From Perca fluviatilis (lineage: Eukaryota > Chordata > Actinopteri > Perciformes > Percidae): a stretch of DNA of 64,000 nucleotides. The notes below the pieces were generated by a model. That model was given only the letters and a program-made list of their open reading frames with translations, was not told the origin of the DNA and did not search any database. The stretch is taken from the NCBI RefSeq assembly GCF_010015445.1, contig NC_053134.1:17833129-17897128 (forward strand). The letters run 5' to 3'. How positions within the stretch are numbered: the stretch's first letter is position 1; each line of letters begins with the position of its first letter. The translations under genes were made by a program, and so were the position numbers. Positions 60,871 through 64,000 of the stretch are shown one piece after another.

Positions 60871-62336
60871 TTTTAAATATGTATCAATATTATTACCCTG
60901 AGGTATGAGTTTATCTAGTCTTGACACTCAATTCAAGTTCCCCAAACAGAATTAACATATTGTGCCCTTCTTATGTTTAATATGTAGGGATTGAATCTCA
61001 AGTATTTGGGATGATAGAGTCATAAGTCTGTAGAGAATTGCTGAAGAAAATTTGAGTTTTAAATAAGTTGGTTCAGCTGCAAGCATTCTAGGTGTTTTGC
61101 AGTCTTCCCAGATATTATGTGAGAGAACTTGAGGACAAGCTGGTCTCAGTCCCCCAATAAAGCAGGAGCCGACTCCATTCCTTCTATTCTAAAACAAATT
61201 GCTCCAAGCGTCCCTGTGGCTCAGCCTCCAGAGCACACTGCCAGGAATATCACGTACATTGCCACTATTAAACATAGCAAAGCTAAACAAACAAAGCAAA
61301 AAAACGAACTGAACCAAACATCCACAAGAAAGAATTCATCTTGCTGTTGGCCTAGAGGGATCTGCAGAAAAGGTGAGAAAGTATTACAGGATTCACAGCT
61401 CCAACAAGGCAGCTACCAGACAGCACGACTACACATTTGGTCCAAAAAATAACTTCCGTATTTTTGCTCTGAATCAAAATTGCATAGTGTTACATTTACA
61501 AAAGATGCAAGATGTAGTCCAATCTCTTCACAGTCATCCCGTGAAGAAATTGGACTGTGAAGAGAGGAAGCAGTAATCCTGTTTCTTGAAATAGCCCCGT
61601 GAATAGAGGGAAAAATCTAAAACTGGCAGGTGGTCTCAGAAACAAACCCAAAGCTTGTAACAGTAGCGCTATGATTTATCATCAACCTTATCAGCTTCTG
61701 GTGTCGAGCAGTTGTCAGCTTGGCCAGCCAAATGGCTGATTAAAATGTATGTGTGGTCACCCTAGAGTGAAATGAAAGCTCTGACTGTGGCAGAAGATGG
61801 ATTCATGTGGCAGAGCGTACGGCTTAATACAACGTAATGTTATTGACATGCTCCCATGCTTTATTATTTCTCCTCCCGCTCCTCAGCACATTACAATTGC
61901 TCTGCCATACATGGCCATTTGACAAATGTCCAGCACAGCTACAACGCAGGGAGACATGCCATTTTTTCTATTATATATCTTTTGCCCAGAAAGCTGAGGC
62001 CATGTTTTTTTAGAGGCCTTTTCATTTATTTGTTTTTAGAATTATTCCTGTATTTGATGCTTAAGAGATCCCAATACAACTAAAGACTGCTTTTTCAGAG
62101 TCACAATCTGCTGAATCAAATGCTTAGATATTTATAAAATGTGTGGTTTAGGCTTGGTAGGGGTAGTTTTGTTTTTTTGTCCTTTGAAAATCTGCAGTGT
62201 GCTAGAGTCATGCTGGGATTGCATAGTGTGCTGCACAATAAACCACTATTTCTGAGTGTCCTAAATTGGACACAAAATGCATGAAAAACTGCAGAATGAG
62301 TTAGCCCTACTTTTTTACAGTAATACTTGAAGCAAC
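60871..62336. other. Intron 1 stretch, nothing recognised
   Basis: A perfect 12 bp inverted repeat, CTCTTCACAGTC and GACTGTGAAGAG, lies at about 61523-61563. No exon or mobile element is supported. Confidence 0.3.
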
Positions 62337-63069
62337 TAGTGCTGTCAGTTAAACGTGTTATTAACGGCGTACATTTTTTTTAACGCAAGATTAACGACCG
62401 TTATCTACCGGACCGAATAGCAATGTGGATTTCGGTGCCTTATTTAGGTGCCACTTAAATGCCTGCGCTTCTCTCTGATGCTCCAAAAAAAGGGAACTAA
62501 AACATCGCCGCACAGGAAGCCAGTCAACACTACACTTAGCAGCAGGTAACGTTAGCCTACCGTTAGCTAGCAGCTGGATTAAACGCGGTTAAAATGTTGA
62601 CAGCTAAACAGTGTAAAGTGTGACTGTATTTCACTGGAGAGGATTCTAACACCAGACTGTAGCTGCTGTTGTCTTAAAAACACAGTCATGATGTCATGTT
62701 GCTCGCCTCGCCAGCCTCATGGTGCATTCACTGTAATTGTAAAATACCCTTTTCCCATCCAGTGGTTGTTTTCACCCTTTTGTGCTCCTTTTTTTTTTGT
62801 TTAGATCAACTTTTTATTATTTTATATTTTTGAACATACAGAACAGACAAATACAATTGAACAAGGTGCTCCTTTTTTAAATATATATATCTTTCGGTTC
62901 AGGCACCGTTTTAAAAGTATCATATCATGTTGATAAGAGCATTAAAATGAGAAAAAATAATGGGACAAAAATAAATCAAGGGATATTTAAAATGTGTGAT
63001 TAATTGCGAGTTAACTATGACATTAATGCGATTAATTGCAATTAAACATTTTAATCGTTTGACAGCGCA
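62337..63069. mobile_element. hAT-like MITE with nested retrosequence
   Basis: The element begins TAGTGCTGTCAGTTAAACG and its inverted end begins GCGCTGTCAAACGATTAAAA. Subterminal GCGATTAATTGC and TTAACG words are typical of this frequent fish family. No clear 8 bp duplication is left. A short poly(A) retrosequence sits at 62795-62865. No frame is present. Confidence 0.75.
62782..62878 (-). mobile_element. Short poly(A) retrosequence with 13 bp duplication
   Basis: The 13-base word gtgctcctttttt is repeated exactly at 62782-62794 and 62866-62878. Between them, on the minus strand, is about 60 bases ending AATAAAAAGTTGATCTAAAC plus an A run. This is the form of a 5' truncated L1-type insertion tail. 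Confidence 0.7.
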
Positions 63070-64000
63070 ATATGAAAGGTGAGGACTCACAGCCATAAAA
63101 TGGCAAAGAAGTGTTTGCTGATGGTAAATCAACAAAGCAGGTCCTACACAATAAATTTGAGTGAAAGGAAATACTTGCTTTCAGTTGATAATGGCTGTGT
63201 AACTACTAGTCAGTGTTATTTCTTGATTTAGTTAAAATCAATCATGTAATAATTGTTAGTTTTATTGTAGCTTTAGCCAACAAAAGACATTAACTGTAGA
63301 CATATCATTGAAGATAAGTGTTCTTGTCATGTATTTTTATATTTTTGTTATGTCTATAATATAAAAAAGAAGGCTGCAGGGTTTATTTTGGGCCAAACTG
63401 TTCCTTAGACGAACATTTAGGGGAAGATAAACGTATTAACGTTGAAAACTACACACTGTATTCAAGTGTTAACGTTGGCTAACCATTTTGTAAATGTTGG
63501 CCTGCGTGTTTTCCTAGCTCGTCGTTGCTGTTTTGTTTCTAATTTTCAGTTTGCAGGTTTGTAACACAGAACAATCTGAGAAGCCGTCATGGAAAAGGGC
63601 AGGCACTTTCAAAAAGTACCTAGCAGGTGATTGGTTGAACCATCTCTCTATCACGTCCGCCATTGTTGTTTTGAACGAAGAGTAGCGGCCGTCTCACACA
63701 CACACCTAAACCACGCCTGCAGCTGCCAGTAGCTCCTCACCGGACACTGATTGGTTTGGCCCGCTGCTGTGCAGACACAAACGCATTTCTTGAAGCCTGA
63801 AATTAGTAGTTATTAGTGCAACACCCTAGCTAAACCCAGAAAAAATTCATTACAACACAGGTGGGCTTTTTCTTAGAAATGATTTATGCTTTAAATTTAG
63901 CATTAGCACAATTTAGTGACAAGACCAGAGTTTATAAAACATATGCTGGCAGCTTATAGGGGCCATGCTGTTTCCTACAGACAGACCAATGTGATTTGAG
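63070..64000. other. Intron 1 end of window, possible repeat
   Basis: 63480-63800 contains phrases familiar from fish repeats (GGAAAAGGGCAGGCACTTTC, CACCTAAACCACGCCTGCAG, CACTGATTGGTTTGGC), but I see no ends. The remainder is AT-rich without recognised features. Confidence 0.35.

Noticed and set aside
57179..64000. tafa5 exon 1 with signal peptide
   Set aside because: I looked for a minus-strand hydrophobic start exon with a phase 1 donor and found none that was convincing; it probably lies beyond the window.

Overview
The window looks like genomic DNA from a ray-finned, probably percomorph, teleost. It is AT-rich and full of long (CA)n/(GT)n, (GA)n, (AAT)n and (TA)n microsatellites. It carries many short non-autonomous DNA transposons, tRNA-derived SINEs and decayed LINEs of types I know from fish genomes. 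Nothing bacterial is present. Almost every open frame is a chance frame or a microsatellite artefact. Family assignments rest on reading the sequence and on memory; no database was searched.

One protein-coding gene is recognisable: tafa5 (fam19a5), a secreted chemokine-like neural protein, on the minus strand. Exon 2 lies at 57029-57178 and exon 3 at 12313-12440, separated by a 44.6 kb intron. Both have clean AG/GT borders and compatible phases, and the cysteine spacing is that of TAFA proteins. A third exon, starting at 4129, is proposed as the last coding exon. It has a strong 3' splice site and reaches a stop after two codons, the same position as in the human protein, but it would end in Ala-Leu rather than Val-Ser. 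The signal-peptide exon (exon 1) was not found and probably lies beyond 64000.

Layout on the + strand: 1-4130, flank, possible 3' UTR and candidate last exon. 4130-12312, intron 3, with a fish dispersed repeat, microsatellites and a sense-strand SINE. 12313-12440, exon 3, whose upstream side is a roughly 400-base pyrimidine-rich tract on the sense strand. 12441-57028, intron 2, holding most of the mobile elements. 57029-57178, exon 2. 57179-64000, part of intron 1, with a tandem-unit repeat and a hAT-like element.

The mobile elements form several clear nested insertions that can be ordered in time: a TTAA element inside a TTAA element (23.9-25.8 kb), a 1.04 kb element inside a dispersed repeat (27.9-29.4 kb), a 455 bp element with a 9 bp duplication inside a long-armed fold-back element (40.7-41.8 kb), a hAT MITE inside a TTAA element (50.6-51.4 kb), and a short poly(A) retrosequence inside a hAT-like element (62.3-63.1 kb). 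Protein-coding relics inside repeats include a BED zinc finger start (45150), a GRAFNRW-type frame behind a splice-acceptor-like site (28249-28433), an L1-like ORF2 end (35.3-36.5 kb) and an L2/Rex-like reverse transcriptase fragment (about 15 kb). The most striking unexplained structure is a perfect 29 bp inverted repeat with a 4-base loop at 38441-38502.
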